Shown: positions 1-6,918 of the stretch, one piece after another
How positions within the stretch are numbered: position 1 is the stretch's first letter
How the letters are laid out: each line of letters opens with the position of its first letter
Origin: CAYJOG01 sp964371695 [NCBI: uncultured bacterium]
GTDB lineage: Bacteria; CAYJOG01
Assembly (NCBI GenBank): GCA_964371695.1
Contig: CAYJOG010000037.1
Span: forward strand, 1-12,449
Length of the DNA: 12,449 nt
Direction of reading: 5' to 3'
Translations under genes and position numbers: made by a program
Notes under the pieces: model-generated
Database searches by the model: none
What the model was told of the DNA's origin: nothing
Seen by the model: the letters and a program-made list of their open reading frames with translations, nothing else

Positions 1-31
1 AGAACTGGTTTTTGCTTTTTGTCCTTACTGG

Positions 32-51
32 ATTCCCGCTTTCGCGGGAAT
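32..51. repeat. dRS3-like 20-bp inverted repeat
   Basis: A perfect palindromic hairpin: an ATTCCC arm, eight central bases and a GGGAAT arm. The centre GCTTTCGC extends the pairing to an 8-bp stem with a TTTC loop. This fits the ATTCCC-N8-GGGAAT form of the neisserial dRS3 repeat, and very similar sequences are scattered through many proteobacterial genomes. It lies just downstream of the 3' end of the first minus-strand gene, so it could act as a transcript-end hairpin, but no T-run follows it on the minus strand. Only one copy is in the window, so that it is repeated in this genome is inferred. Confidence 0.6.
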
Positions 52-86
52 GACGCCAGCGCGGCGGTTCTTCAGACGCGTCCTTT

Positions 87-668
87 TTACTGCCGGATAT
101 CAATCCGGTTTTCCAGCAGCAGGCGGTCTACATAGGCATAGGTGGCCACCATGTGGGCAAACCAGCCCCGCTCAAAACCTTCCTGCTCGCTGCGCAGTTT
201 CACGAACTCCTGATACTGATAGTCCAGGTCTTTGGCCAGCCACGCCAAGATCATGCGGTCCAGGCCGGTGCGGGCCGTGATGAATCGCTCGTGAATGGCC
301 TGGGCCGTGGCCAGATCGTAATGGTCGTGGTCGCTCACGTTCAGTTCCAGCAGCAGCTTGCGGGTGGTGGTGGTCTCGGCCAGCAGTTCCCGCAGGTTTT
401 GCAGCACCTCAATGCGCTGGCGGCTGTCGAGCTGGTTGAACGACGCCTGACGCAGCAGGTTGCCCTCAATCAGTTCCAGCGTGCGCTCCACGCGGTCCAG
501 AAACCCCACGTATTCCATGAGGTATTTGTAAACCTCGGCGGGTTGCAGACGGTTTTTGCTGTGATGCAGCGGGTGATAGTCATAGGTGCCGCTGGGAATC
601 GCCTTGGCGCTGGCCGAAAACAACATCGTCATCGCACAACACAGCAAAAGGCATTTGAACACACGCAT
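87..668 (-). CDS. Exported helical protein of unknown function
   Basis: A 193-residue protein of no family I recognise. Residues 1-23 form a signal peptide: a basic start (MRVFK), a hydrophobic core rich in Leu, Cys and Met, and an A-K-A at 21-23 suited to signal peptidase I. The mature part is predicted mostly helical and charged, with leucine-spaced stretches at about 44-110 and 123-190, so a periplasmic helical bundle is likely. The mature part has no cysteine and no recognisable catalytic motif. The ATG start is supported by a GAGG about 7 nt upstream. The gene lies 54 nt downstream of the radical SAM gene on the same strand, so the two may be co-transcribed, although one is cytoplasmic and the other exported. 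The coding frame is well supported; the function is unknown. Confidence 0.8.
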   Translation of the reverse strand: MRVFKCLLLCCAMTMLFSASAKAIPSGTYDYHPLHHSKNRLQPAEVYKYLMEYVGFLDRVERTLELIEGNLLRQASFNQLDSRQRIEVLQNLRELLAETTTTRKLLLELNVSDHDHYDLATAQAIHERFITARTGLDRMILAWLAKDLDYQYQEFVKLRSEQEGFERGWFAHMVATYAYVDRLLLENRIDIRQ

Positions 669-722
669 GGGACACCTCAGAGGTTTTTTTCATTCTACAT
701 CAAGCCCGCCGCCAAAAAACAG

Positions 723-2015
723 TCACAACAATCCCGCCTGCCTCAGCCACAGACCGGCGGTTTTCACCGCCACGGCCGGGCGGCCATAAAACCGCCGCAC
801 GGCGTGTTGTTGCAGGCGGACGGCAGCGGGATCTGCCCCTGCCCCGCCCCGGCTGGCGTCGCGAGAGGCCGCCTCCCCCACCTCGGCCCCCGTGTTGTGG
901 CGGGGGGTGTAGACATTAAAAGAGGCATAGGTCAGGGGCAGAGACAAGGCCCAGACCACGGTTTCTTCCATGCTGACCGCCGTCTGGCCCGGCAGCCCCA
1001 ACACAAAATGCCCCCCCACCTTCAGCCCCAGGGCGGCGGCCTGTTTCACCCGCTGGTCCATGGTGTCCCGGTTCTGGGGGCGGTGAACCTCTTTCAGGTC
1101 GCCCACATCCACCGCCTCCAGCCCCACTTGAATCCCCCGGCAGCCGGTTTCTTTCATCTTGGCCAGCAGGTCCATTTCAAAAGAATCCAGTCGCACCCAG
1201 GCGGCCCAGGGCCAGCGCACACCCCGTTTGAGCCAGCCCCGCAGCAGCGCGTCTGCGAAGTGCGGGTCTGCACCAAAACTCATGTCCTTCATATACAGCC
1301 GCTTTGCCCCGGCGTGGCGCAGTTGGTCAGACTCTTCCAGAACGTCCTCAAGGGTGCGTCGGGCAAACCCCAGGCTGTGAAAACCGGAGTTGCAATAGGC
1401 GCAGTGATGGGGGCAGCCATAGGCCATGAGCAGCGTGCCCATGGCCCCCCGCCCCAAAAAAGGATGGCGATAGGGTTGCGTCAAAAACAGGTCATGGCGC
1501 GGCAGGGGAAAACGCACGCCGCCAGTGCGCCGCACGGCGGGGGTAGCCGTCCCCTGCCCTTTGGCCACCAGCGCGCCACCGTGCGCTTCACCCGTGAGCC
1601 ATTTCGCCAAATCAGGACTGGTGAAATCTCCCAGCACAGCGTCCACGTGGTCAAATTGCTCAAACGCGGTCGCGTCCCAAGCCATGGCGGGTTCGCCCCC
1701 CACCACCAGTTTCGCGCCGGAGAGGTTTTTGGCCACCTGTAAAAAAGCCATATCCTGATGAAATCCGGGTGTGGCCGTGAGGGCATAAATCACGTCAGGC
1801 CGGGCCTGGGCGATTTCGTGCAGGGCGGCTTTTTCGCTCAAACCCCTGGCGGCGGCGTCAACCAGAGACACCCCACACCCCGCCTCGTGCAAAAAACCGC
1901 TCTGGACAATGAGGTCAATGGGCGGCCAGAAGTAGCCTCCCTTGCTGGTGGTGCCGCAGAAATAATCCCTTAAAACCGGCTTGGGAAACGGGGGATTGAG
2001 CAGCAGGACACGCAC
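723..2015 (-). CDS. B12-binding-type radical SAM protein
   Basis: A 430-residue enzyme of the cobalamin-binding radical SAM class. Residues 1-150 form the Rossmann-like B12-binding domain: it opens MRVLLLNPP, has the GGYFWPP segment at 26-32 and the strand KLVVGGEPA at 102-110. No DxHxxG base-off cobalamin motif is visible, so B12 binding may be base-on or lost. The radical SAM barrel spans about 190-370, with the [4Fe-4S] ligands C201, C205 and C208 in CPHHCAYC (CxxxCxxC), followed by typical barrel elements such as GIQVGLEAVD and GGHFVLGLPGQ. The start codon is GTG, chosen because it gives the canonical N-terminus; AGG lies about 9 nt upstream. The C-terminal 60 residues are Ala/Arg-rich and match nothing I recognise. 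Relatives include methyltransferases and BchE-like ring enzymes, but the sequence does not show the substrate. No biosynthetic partner lies nearby. Confidence 0.88.
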   Translation of the reverse strand: MRVLLLNPPFPKPVLRDYFCGTTSKGGYFWPPIDLIVQSGFLHEAGCGVSLVDAAARGLSEKAALHEIAQARPDVIYALTATPGFHQDMAFLQVAKNLSGAKLVVGGEPAMAWDATAFEQFDHVDAVLGDFTSPDLAKWLTGEAHGGALVAKGQGTATPAVRRTGGVRFPLPRHDLFLTQPYRHPFLGRGAMGTLLMAYGCPHHCAYCNSGFHSLGFARRTLEDVLEESDQLRHAGAKRLYMKDMSFGADPHFADALLRGWLKRGVRWPWAAWVRLDSFEMDLLAKMKETGCRGIQVGLEAVDVGDLKEVHRPQNRDTMDQRVKQAAALGLKVGGHFVLGLPGQTAVSMEETVVWALSLPLTYASFNVYTPRHNTGAEVGEAASRDASRGGAGADPAAVRLQQHAVRRFYGRPAVAVKTAGLWLRQAGLL

Positions 2016-2422
2016 GGCAAAAGCCTATCGCGGCCCATGTCAATGCCCAAATATACGCTTCTATTGTCTGGAATATAGACGAGGAACCGTGTGGGGTAAC
2101 CGGCAGAGGAAACCAGCCCTGCTTATATTTTCTGGTTTGCCGGTTTCATCCGTGAAACCTTGCAAACAACGCCGCACGGGCCAGCCCACCGCTGCTATCC
2201 GTTTACGCACGATGCTTTTTTGACCAACCGCAGCCCTTTGGATGATCGCCGACCACTCTGGCCCGGCGGCGGAAACGGCCATCCCTGGCCTCTGGCCACG
2301 GGAGCCGCCAATCTTGTTGTGTGTCTACACTTACTGTGCGATGTGCCAAAAATGCCCACATCTTGGGTTTTTTCTGAAAAACAGGTCACATAACCTGAGC
2401 CAGGCGGAAAGTACGTTCTGAC
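2016..2422. other. Divergent intergenic region with several hairpins
   Basis: About 400 bases separate the divergent radical SAM and nrdR genes, and no open frame here has convincing protein character. CCGGC at 2100-2104 and AAACCAG at 2110-2116 pair with CTGGTTT at 2132-2138 and GCCGG at 2139-2143. A second hairpin, GGTTTCA (2142-2148) with TGAAACC (2153-2159), shares bases 2142-2143 with the first, so the two compete. GATGTG (2340-2345) pairs with CACATC (2357-2362), shortly before a run of six T's at 2368-2373, which looks terminator-like on the plus strand. The AT-rich stretch around 2050-2085 is a plausible promoter zone, but I found no well-spaced -35/-10 pair. No cobalamin riboswitch core or NrdR box was recognised. 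Confidence 0.45.
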
Positions 2423-2896
2423 ATGCTCTGTCCTTTTTGCGGCCACGACGACCTGAAGGTGATGGACACCCGCACCATTCCGGGGGGCGGGGGCATCCGC
2501 CGACGCCGGGAATGCCTGAACCCCGCCTGCGGGGCGCGGTTCACCTCGATTGAAACGGTGGAGTCCGACAAACTGACGGTGCTCAAAAAAAACCTGAGCC
2601 GCGAGCCTTTCGACAAAACAAAAATCATTCAGGGCATGACCCGCGCCCTCGAAAAACGCTCCGTTTCCACCGAGTGCATCGAAAACGCCGCCATGCAGAT
2701 TGAGCAGAAGTTCCGCCGCAGCGGAAGGCGTGAGATTCCCGTGAGCGACATTGGCGAGGCGGTGCTGGAGACGTTGTACGACCTGGATCAGGTGGGTTAT
2801 GTGCGTTTTGCCTCGGTTTACCGCGAGTTCAAGGACCTGGGCGAGTTCATGCGGGAACTGAAAACCCTTGTGCAATTGCAGCAGGCCAGGACATGA
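2423..2896 (+). CDS. nrdR: Transcriptional repressor NrdR
   Basis: A 157-residue NrdR, the nucleotide-sensing repressor of ribonucleotide reductase genes. The N-terminal zinc ribbon has C3 and C6 (MLCPFC), then the DNA-binding segment GGGGIRRRRE at 21-30, then C31 and C36. The ATP-cone domain covers about 50-140 and includes the characteristic KKNLSREPFDKTKI and VGYVRFASVYREFKD segments. Length and start match the family. One oddity is that the second cysteine pair is C-x4-C (CLNPAC), where most NrdR proteins have CxxC, so two residues are inserted in the zinc knuckle. The Shine-Dalgarno sequence is weak (GGAAAG about 13 nt upstream). No ribonucleotide reductase genes lie in the window. The stop codon is one base from the start of the downstream cyclase, which suggests a shared transcript and translational coupling. 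Confidence 0.96.
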   Translation: MLCPFCGHDDLKVMDTRTIPGGGGIRRRRECLNPACGARFTSIETVESDKLTVLKKNLSREPFDKTKIIQGMTRALEKRSVSTECIENAAMQIEQKFRRSGRREIPVSDIGEAVLETLYDLDQVGYVRFASVYREFKDLGEFMRELKTLVQLQQART

Positions 2897-2897
2897 C

Positions 2898-4625
2898 GTG
2901 ACCCCCCTGTCCCCCAAGGCGGTCACACCCCGGCGCGGCGCTCCCAGGCGTTCGTCTCTGGGGCGGCGACTCACCCGCTGGGCAAGGCGGCGGGCCGAAG
3001 TGCTTTTTTCGGCCTCTTTGCAAAAACAGATCTTGTTGTTGTTGGGGGCCACGCTGGGCCTCAGCGCCCTTTATCCGCTGGTGCTGCACGGCCTGGGGCT
3101 TTTGCCCATGGTGTCGTGGCATGGGTTGGGACTGCTGGTGGGTTTGTGTACCGCCTATGGCGCGCTGGCGTTGGGCCTGCCAGAGATGGCCCGGCGGCTT
3201 GCGCCCGCCACGGCGCTGTGGCTGGCCTGCGTGATGGGACTGCTGGCGGGCATGGACCCCCTGGCCTGGCGGCTGCCCCTGTGGGTGGGGGTGGGCTGGA
3301 CCGTGTTTTTGTTGCCCCAACTGTTGCCCGGTGTATTTTTTGCGGCGGTGGCCCTGGCCACGTTCAGCGGCTGGTGGTTTTCTCCGGGAGAGCCGCTGCT
3401 GTCGCATCTGCTGGCCGAAACCGCTCTCAGCCTGCCGCTTCTGATGCTGGTTCCGTTTCGCCGCACCCTGCTGGTGGGTGTGAGCGGCAAACAGGAACGT
3501 GGCAAAAAGCTGGAGGAACTCACCGGCCTGGAGGCCATGAAATCGCAGATGAACGGCTACCGGGAATCCCTGCGTCTGGCCCAGGACGTGCAGGGCATGT
3601 ACCGCGTATTGCTGGACCAGTTGGACAGCCTGATCGGCAAAAAGGCCCCCAGCGAGGTGGGGCGGCGGCTTGTGCGCACGGCGGGACATTTTTTGTCTGC
3701 CGACGAGGTTTATCTTTTCATCCGTTATCCCGACATCACCCAGAAGGACATTGTTTTTCAGGGCTGGAAGCTGAGCGCCCAGGGGGGTGAAATCAGGGAT
3801 CAGGCCCTTTCCGAAGACTCCCCCCTGCGCTCGCTGCTGGAAAAACCCCTCACCCGTCAGGCCCACACCGACCCCGCCGCCGCCGGTCTGCCCCTGTGCC
3901 TTTTGCCCCACCGGCTGGTGCTGATTGAGCCCTTTCTGGCACAGGACACCGACCTGCGGGGCTTTTATGCCCTGGGCTGGCTGAAGGGGGCCAAGCCCCC
4001 GCCCCACGAACGCCAGATGCTTGCCCACTTGGCTGTGCTCACCGCCACCGCCCTGGAAAGCACCCTGCTGCGCGCGCGCCTGCTGGCCGAATCCCGCACC
4101 GACGCGCTCACCGGCCTGCTCAACCGCCGCGCTTTTGACGAAGTGACCCAGCGGGAAATGCGCCTGGGTCAGCGCACCGGCACACCGCTGGCGCTGTGCA
4201 TGGCCGATGTAGACCACTTCAAACGGGTGAACGACAGCCACGGCCACGCGGTGGGCGACATGGTGCTGAAAGAAGTGGGGGCGCTGTTGCTGCGCGAATT
4301 GCGGGGCACCGACATCGTGAGCCGTTTTGGCGGCGAGGAATTTGTCGCCGTGTTGCCCAGCACACCCGGCGAAACCGCCCGCGTGATGGCCGAGCGCCTG
4401 CGGGAGAAACTCTCGGAAATCCCCTTCGTCAACGATCAGGGCGAAACCTTTTATGTCACCGCCAGTTTTGGCGTGGCCCCGCGGGAACCCCATCAGTCTC
4501 TGGAGCAGTGGCTGGCGGCGGCGGATGGCGCGCTTTATGCCGCCAAACAGGCTGGGCGCAACAAGGTGTTGTGCGCGCCGCCCCCCCAGGAGGCAGCCCC
4601 CGAAAGCGAACAACACACGGCGTGA
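2898..4625 (+). CDS. Membrane-bound diguanylate cyclase (GGEEF)
   Basis: Makes cyclic di-GMP from two GTP. I chose the GTG at 2898 (575 residues) because AGGA lies 6 nt upstream and it begins one base after the nrdR stop; a TTG at 2868 in the same frame overlaps nrdR and has a poorer ribosome site. After a basic leader, residues about 42-190 carry some five hydrophobic membrane segments. A linker helix and a GAF-like sensory region (about 200-395) follow, then the GGDEF domain (about 400-560). Seen there are DALTGLLNRR, the metal-binding DVDHFKRVND, the active-site GGEEF at 478-482, and an RxxD inhibitory site (RGTD, 469-472) five residues before it, so it should be active and feedback-inhibited. 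The C-terminal tail is Pro/Glu-rich. The input signal is unknown. Confidence 0.93.
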   Translation: MTPLSPKAVTPRRGAPRRSSLGRRLTRWARRRAEVLFSASLQKQILLLLGATLGLSALYPLVLHGLGLLPMVSWHGLGLLVGLCTAYGALALGLPEMARRLAPATALWLACVMGLLAGMDPLAWRLPLWVGVGWTVFLLPQLLPGVFFAAVALATFSGWWFSPGEPLLSHLLAETALSLPLLMLVPFRRTLLVGVSGKQERGKKLEELTGLEAMKSQMNGYRESLRLAQDVQGMYRVLLDQLDSLIGKKAPSEVGRRLVRTAGHFLSADEVYLFIRYPDITQKDIVFQGWKLSAQGGEIRDQALSEDSPLRSLLEKPLTRQAHTDPAAAGLPLCLLPHRLVLIEPFLAQDTDLRGFYALGWLKGAKPPPHERQMLAHLAVLTATALESTLLRARLLAESRTDALTGLLNRRAFDEVTQREMRLGQRTGTPLALCMADVDHFKRVNDSHGHAVGDMVLKEVGALLLRELRGTDIVSRFGGEEFVAVLPSTPGETARVMAERLREKLSEIPFVNDQGETFYVTASFGVAPREPHQSLEQWLAAADGALYAAKQAGRNKVLCAPPPQEAAPESEQHTA

Positions 4626-4708
4626 GGCCCCCTCCGATTGGGGACGAACACTTGTCTGGTGTCGTCTTCCTTATGGAGAAAATACTGAAATTACATGGGA
4701 TTTTTCAC

Positions 4709-4905
4709 GTAGCCCCGGCGTGCTATCGCCTTCTCGCGGCTGGGTGCCCCAATGGGCACCCAGAAAGACTCCGCTCGAACTGCCGGGAGTATCAACCGCG
4801 CCGGAGGCGCGCACTTCGCAGCTTTTTTGCTTTATTTCCCTAAAAAACATCTGTTTTGTGCCGCCTTCGGCGGTTTTCAATCTCCCGGCGAGACGCCGGG
4901 GCTAC
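4709..4905. repeat. Hairpin cluster bounded by a 13-bp inverted repeat
   Basis: This stretch fills most of the 295-bp gap between the cyclase and the HIT gene and holds no gene. GTAGCCCCGGCGT at 4709-4721 is exactly inverted at 4893-4905. Inside lie four compact perfect hairpins: CTGGGTGCCC with its complement around CAAT (4740-4763), GCGCC-GGA-GGCGC (4798-4810), CCGCC-TTC-GGCGG (4861-4873) and CCCGGCG-AGA-CGCCGGG (4884-4900). The last overlaps the right arm of the long inverted repeat, so local and long-range pairing exclude each other. This architecture suits a small non-coding repeat or MITE-like element. No target-site duplication could be made out. Confidence 0.5.
4861..4877 (+). terminator. 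Candidate terminator after nrdR-cyclase
   Basis: A 5-bp all-GC stem (CCGCC/GGCGG) with a TTC loop is followed at once by four T's. It lies about 235 nt past the cyclase stop and 43 nt before the HIT start, a position suited to ending the nrdR-cyclase transcript. The T-run is short, and the hairpin may simply be part of the surrounding repeat cluster. Confidence 0.35.
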
Positions 4906-4920
4906 AGGTAACCTACTGCA

Positions 4921-5370
4921 ATGGACTTCATGTCTCCCCAACCACCCCACGATCATTTCCTGAAACTGGACCCGGCGCTCATTGTGGCCTCCTCAGCTCA
5001 TTGCCATGCCGCATTTGACCCGAAGGAATCCATCAAGCCGGGGCATCTGGTGGTTTTTCCCAAGGCATACCGGGAGGGGTTCACCGGCCTGGAGGCAGAG
5101 GAAGCCAGCGACCTGTTTGCGCTGGCCCACCGTGTGGCCAGCGCCGCCTTGCCGCTGGTGGGGGCCGAGAAGTATTACCTGCTGGCGGTGGGTGACGCGG
5201 TGAAACATTTTCATCTGCATCTCTTGCCAAAAAAACCCGGCGAGGCTGGCCTTGGCCCCTTTGCCATGGGTGAGGCGGGGTGGCGGGGACAGGTGGGTAA
5301 ACCTCTTTCTGAACAGGACGTGTCGGGTTTTCCGGTGTTGCTCAAACAGGCGCTGGAAGCCGGTCAATAA
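4921..5370 (+). CDS. HIT-family nucleotide hydrolase/transferase
   Basis: A 149-residue histidine-triad protein. The signature HxHxHxx is seen as HFHLHLL at residues 96-102; by family knowledge the last triad histidine (H100) is the nucleophile that attacks the alpha-phosphate of nucleotide substrates. The N-terminal half has the usual HIT strand pattern, with FDPKESIKPGHLVVFPK at 32-48. No metal-binding cysteines of the classical Hint type are evident. The ATG at 4921 is used, but the in-frame ATG at 4930 is equally possible because neither has a strong ribosome site. The next gene begins 13 nt after the stop, so the two probably form an operon. The substrate is unknown; diadenosine polyphosphates or AMP-linked adducts are possible from family precedent. 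Confidence 0.88.
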   Translation: MDFMSPQPPHDHFLKLDPALIVASSAHCHAAFDPKESIKPGHLVVFPKAYREGFTGLEAEEASDLFALAHRVASAALPLVGAEKYYLLAVGDAVKHFHLHLLPKKPGEAGLGPFAMGEAGWRGQVGKPLSEQDVSGFPVLLKQALEAGQ

Positions 5371-5383
5371 ACAGGATTTGGCC

Positions 5384-5752
5384 ATGTTCTGGTCCATGAC
5401 CGCCGCGCTGTTCTGGATACTCGCACCGCTTCCGGCGAGGCCCCTCGCACCGGGGCTGGAATGCGCCAATGCCCTGAAGGGCGTGCGTCTGCTTCAGGAG
5501 GTCCACTTTCAGCGTCAGGGCCATTTCGCACCCTCAGCAGGTGACCTGCAAAAGGCTTTGGGAATCAGGACTTTTCCGGCGGGTCTTGCCCATTGCAGTG
5601 AGTGGCGGTTGTTGCCCCAGCGCACGGAATGGATTGTGCTGGCGCGTGCGCGGGAATGGGGTGAGGAACCCTGTCTCATTCGCCTGCATCCCGCCGGGGA
5701 ACCTGAATTTGAAGGAGCGTGTCCCCTCACTTTTGCCATCCAACGGCCGTAA
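5384..5752 (+). CDS. Small exported four-cysteine protein
   Basis: A 122-residue protein. I start it at the ATG at 5384, which has AGGA 7 nt upstream and gives a signal peptide (residues 1 to about 25, hydrophobic FWSMTAALFWILAPLPA); the open frame runs further upstream, but that part lies antisense-like inside the HIT gene. The mature part has four cysteines (C27, C71, C97, C113), suited to two disulfides in the periplasm. Residues 28-60 (ANALKGVRLLQEVHFQRQGH and following) resemble the helix after the membrane segment of type IV pilins, where a helix is followed by an aromatic-glycine turn and a second helix. No prepilin cleavage site is present, so a pilin role is only a fold-level suggestion. 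It sits 13 nt after the HIT gene, and its stop is 3 nt from the convergent macro gene. Confidence 0.65.
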   Translation: MFWSMTAALFWILAPLPARPLAPGLECANALKGVRLLQEVHFQRQGHFAPSAGDLQKALGIRTFPAGLAHCSEWRLLPQRTEWIVLARAREWGEEPCLIRLHPAGEPEFEGACPLTFAIQRP

Positions 5753-5755
5753 AAA

Positions 5756-6244
5756 TCAGCCAAACGTGACAAACAGGATTTGTGTGAACAGGTACCCCTG
5801 CGTGGCCAGAAATTCATTGACCGTGCGGGTGGCCACTTCGTCTGCCAAGTCTTTGGGATAACCATAAACACCGGTGCTGATGGCGGGGAAAGCCACGGAC
5901 TCAAGCTGGTGCGCCGCCGCCACCATCAGGCTGTGGCGATAGGCATTGGCCAGCAGGCGGGGTTCGCCCTGGTCGCCGCCCCGCCACACGGGGCCAACGG
6001 TGTGGATGACATATCGGGCGGGCAGGTTGAAACCCGGCGTGATGACCGCTTCGCCGGTGGCCAGGCCATCGGGAAAAAGGGTGTACCGGATTTCCTGGCA
6101 GGCTTTCAGCAACGCTGGCCCTGCCTTGCGGTGGATGGCCCCATCCACGCCCCCACCGCCCAGCAGAGAGGAATTGGCTGCGTTCACAATGGCGTCCGCA
6201 GCCAGGGACGTGATGTCGCCGGTGATGCGTGTGATGCTCAACAT
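5756..6244 (-). CDS. Macro-domain ADP-ribose-binding protein
   Basis: A 162-residue stand-alone macro domain of the MacroD/YmdB type. These bind ADP-ribose and often hydrolyse O-acetyl-ADP-ribose or mono-ADP-ribosyl groups on proteins. Seen are GDIT at 9-12, the ligand-binding block [19 protein letters not shown] at 20-38, [10 protein letters not shown] at 78-87, and the phosphate loop STGVYGYP at 123-130. Length is normal for a single domain. The start is the ATG that overlaps the trmD stop as TGATG, which gives strong translational coupling; the open frame extends upstream only as antisense-type readthrough of trmD. Its place at the end of an rRNA/tRNA-maturation operon is unusual, because rplS often sits there. 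An RNA-related ADP-ribosyl role is possible but inferred. Confidence 0.93.
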   Translation of the reverse strand: MLSITRITGDITSLAADAIVNAANSSLLGGGGVDGAIHRKAGPALLKACQEIRYTLFPDGLATGEAVITPGFNLPARYVIHTVGPVWRGGDQGEPRLLANAYRHSLMVAAAHQLESVAFPAISTGVYGYPKDLADEVATRTVNEFLATQGYLFTQILFVTFG

Positions 6245-6918
6245 CAACCATCCCCCAGAGTCGCCCAGGCGCGGGGCGCGCTGGAGCGTTTTTCGGACTC
6301 CTCTTGCCGCCATTGTTCGATGAGTTTGTGATGGCCTTCCAGCAACACCGGGGGCACTTCGTGACCCTCCCACTCACGGGGGCGCGTGTATTGGGGAAAC
6401 TTGAGTGCGCCGCTGCTGAAGGTGTCCCGCGAAACCGAAAGCGGATTGCCCACCACACCGGGCAGCAGTCGCGCCACGGTCTCTATCACCGCCAGCGCCG
6501 CCAGTTCTCCGCCGCTCAACACATAGGGGCCAAGGCTCAACTCCCGGTCCACCATCGTCTCCACAAACCGCTGGTCAAACCCTTCGTATCTTCCGCACAC
6601 CAGGGTAAGCCCCTCACACCGGCTCAGGTCTTCGGCGATTTCCTGCGTAAACGGCGTGCCCCCCGGCGACATGAGAATCACCGGATAAACCGGCGAAAGC
6701 GAGCGCAGGGCCGCCGCCAGCGGCTCTGCCTTGAGCACCATGCCCTCGCCGCCGCCATAGGGCACGTCATCCACCGTGTGGTGGCGGTCGGTGGCAAAGT
6801 CGCGGAAGTTCACCACATTCACACGCAGTCGTTCCTGTTCCACCGCCCGCCCCAGAATGCTGTCTGACAAATAAGGAGCCACCAGCCCCGGAAACAGCGT
6901 GAGCACGTTAAAGCGCAT
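6244..6918 (-). CDS. trmD: tRNA (guanine-N1)-methyltransferase TrmD
   Basis: A 224-residue SPOUT methyltransferase that makes m1G37 in tRNAs using S-adenosylmethionine, which prevents +1 frameshifting. The N-terminus [10 protein letters not shown] is canonical. [16 protein letters not shown] (48-63) and the trefoil-knot motifs [12 protein letters not shown] (106-117) and [12 protein letters not shown] (129-140) are present. The catalytic Asp is D165 in SRDTF, and PQYTRP (175-180) closes the active-site region. Length is slightly shorter than E. coli TrmD (about 255), with the difference in the C-terminal tail. The ATG at 6918 is chosen by homology; it lies inside the last codons of rimM, an 11-nt overlap. 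Its stop overlaps the macro-domain start. The cluster order matches many bacteria. Confidence 0.97.
   Translation of the reverse strand: MRFNVLTLFPGLVAPYLSDSILGRAVEQERLRVNVVNFRDFATDRHHTVDDVPYGGGEGMVLKAEPLAAALRSLSPVYPVILMSPGGTPFTQEIAEDLSRCEGLTLVCGRYEGFDQRFVETMVDRELSLGPYVLSGGELAALAVIETVARLLPGVVGNPLSVSRDTFSSGALKFPQYTRPREWEGHEVPPVLLEGHHKLIEQWRQEESEKRSSAPRAWATLGDG

Noticed and set aside
674-690. A plus-strand terminator (ACCTCAGAGGT followed by T's)
   Set aside because: Genes on both sides run on the minus strand, and the GAGG of this motif is the ribosome site of the exported protein; the stem is only about 4 bp.
153-1742. A 529-codon plus-strand open frame antisense to the first two genes
   Set aside because: It crosses two well-supported minus-strand genes and the gap between them. 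Its product is rich in His, Gln, Gly, Pro and Arg, as expected from the complement of GC-rich coding DNA, with no recognisable domain.
2016-2422. A cobalamin riboswitch upstream of the B12-type radical SAM gene
   Set aside because: I looked for the conserved B12-box and core on both strands and did not find them.
2195-3052. A 285-codon minus-strand open frame over nrdR
   Set aside because: Antisense to nrdR and the cyclase start, with no domain pattern.
2847-4616. A 589-codon minus-strand open frame antisense to the cyclase
   Set aside because: Low-complexity Gln/Gly/His/Pro-rich translation opposite a gene with clear GGEEF motifs; a codon-bias shadow.
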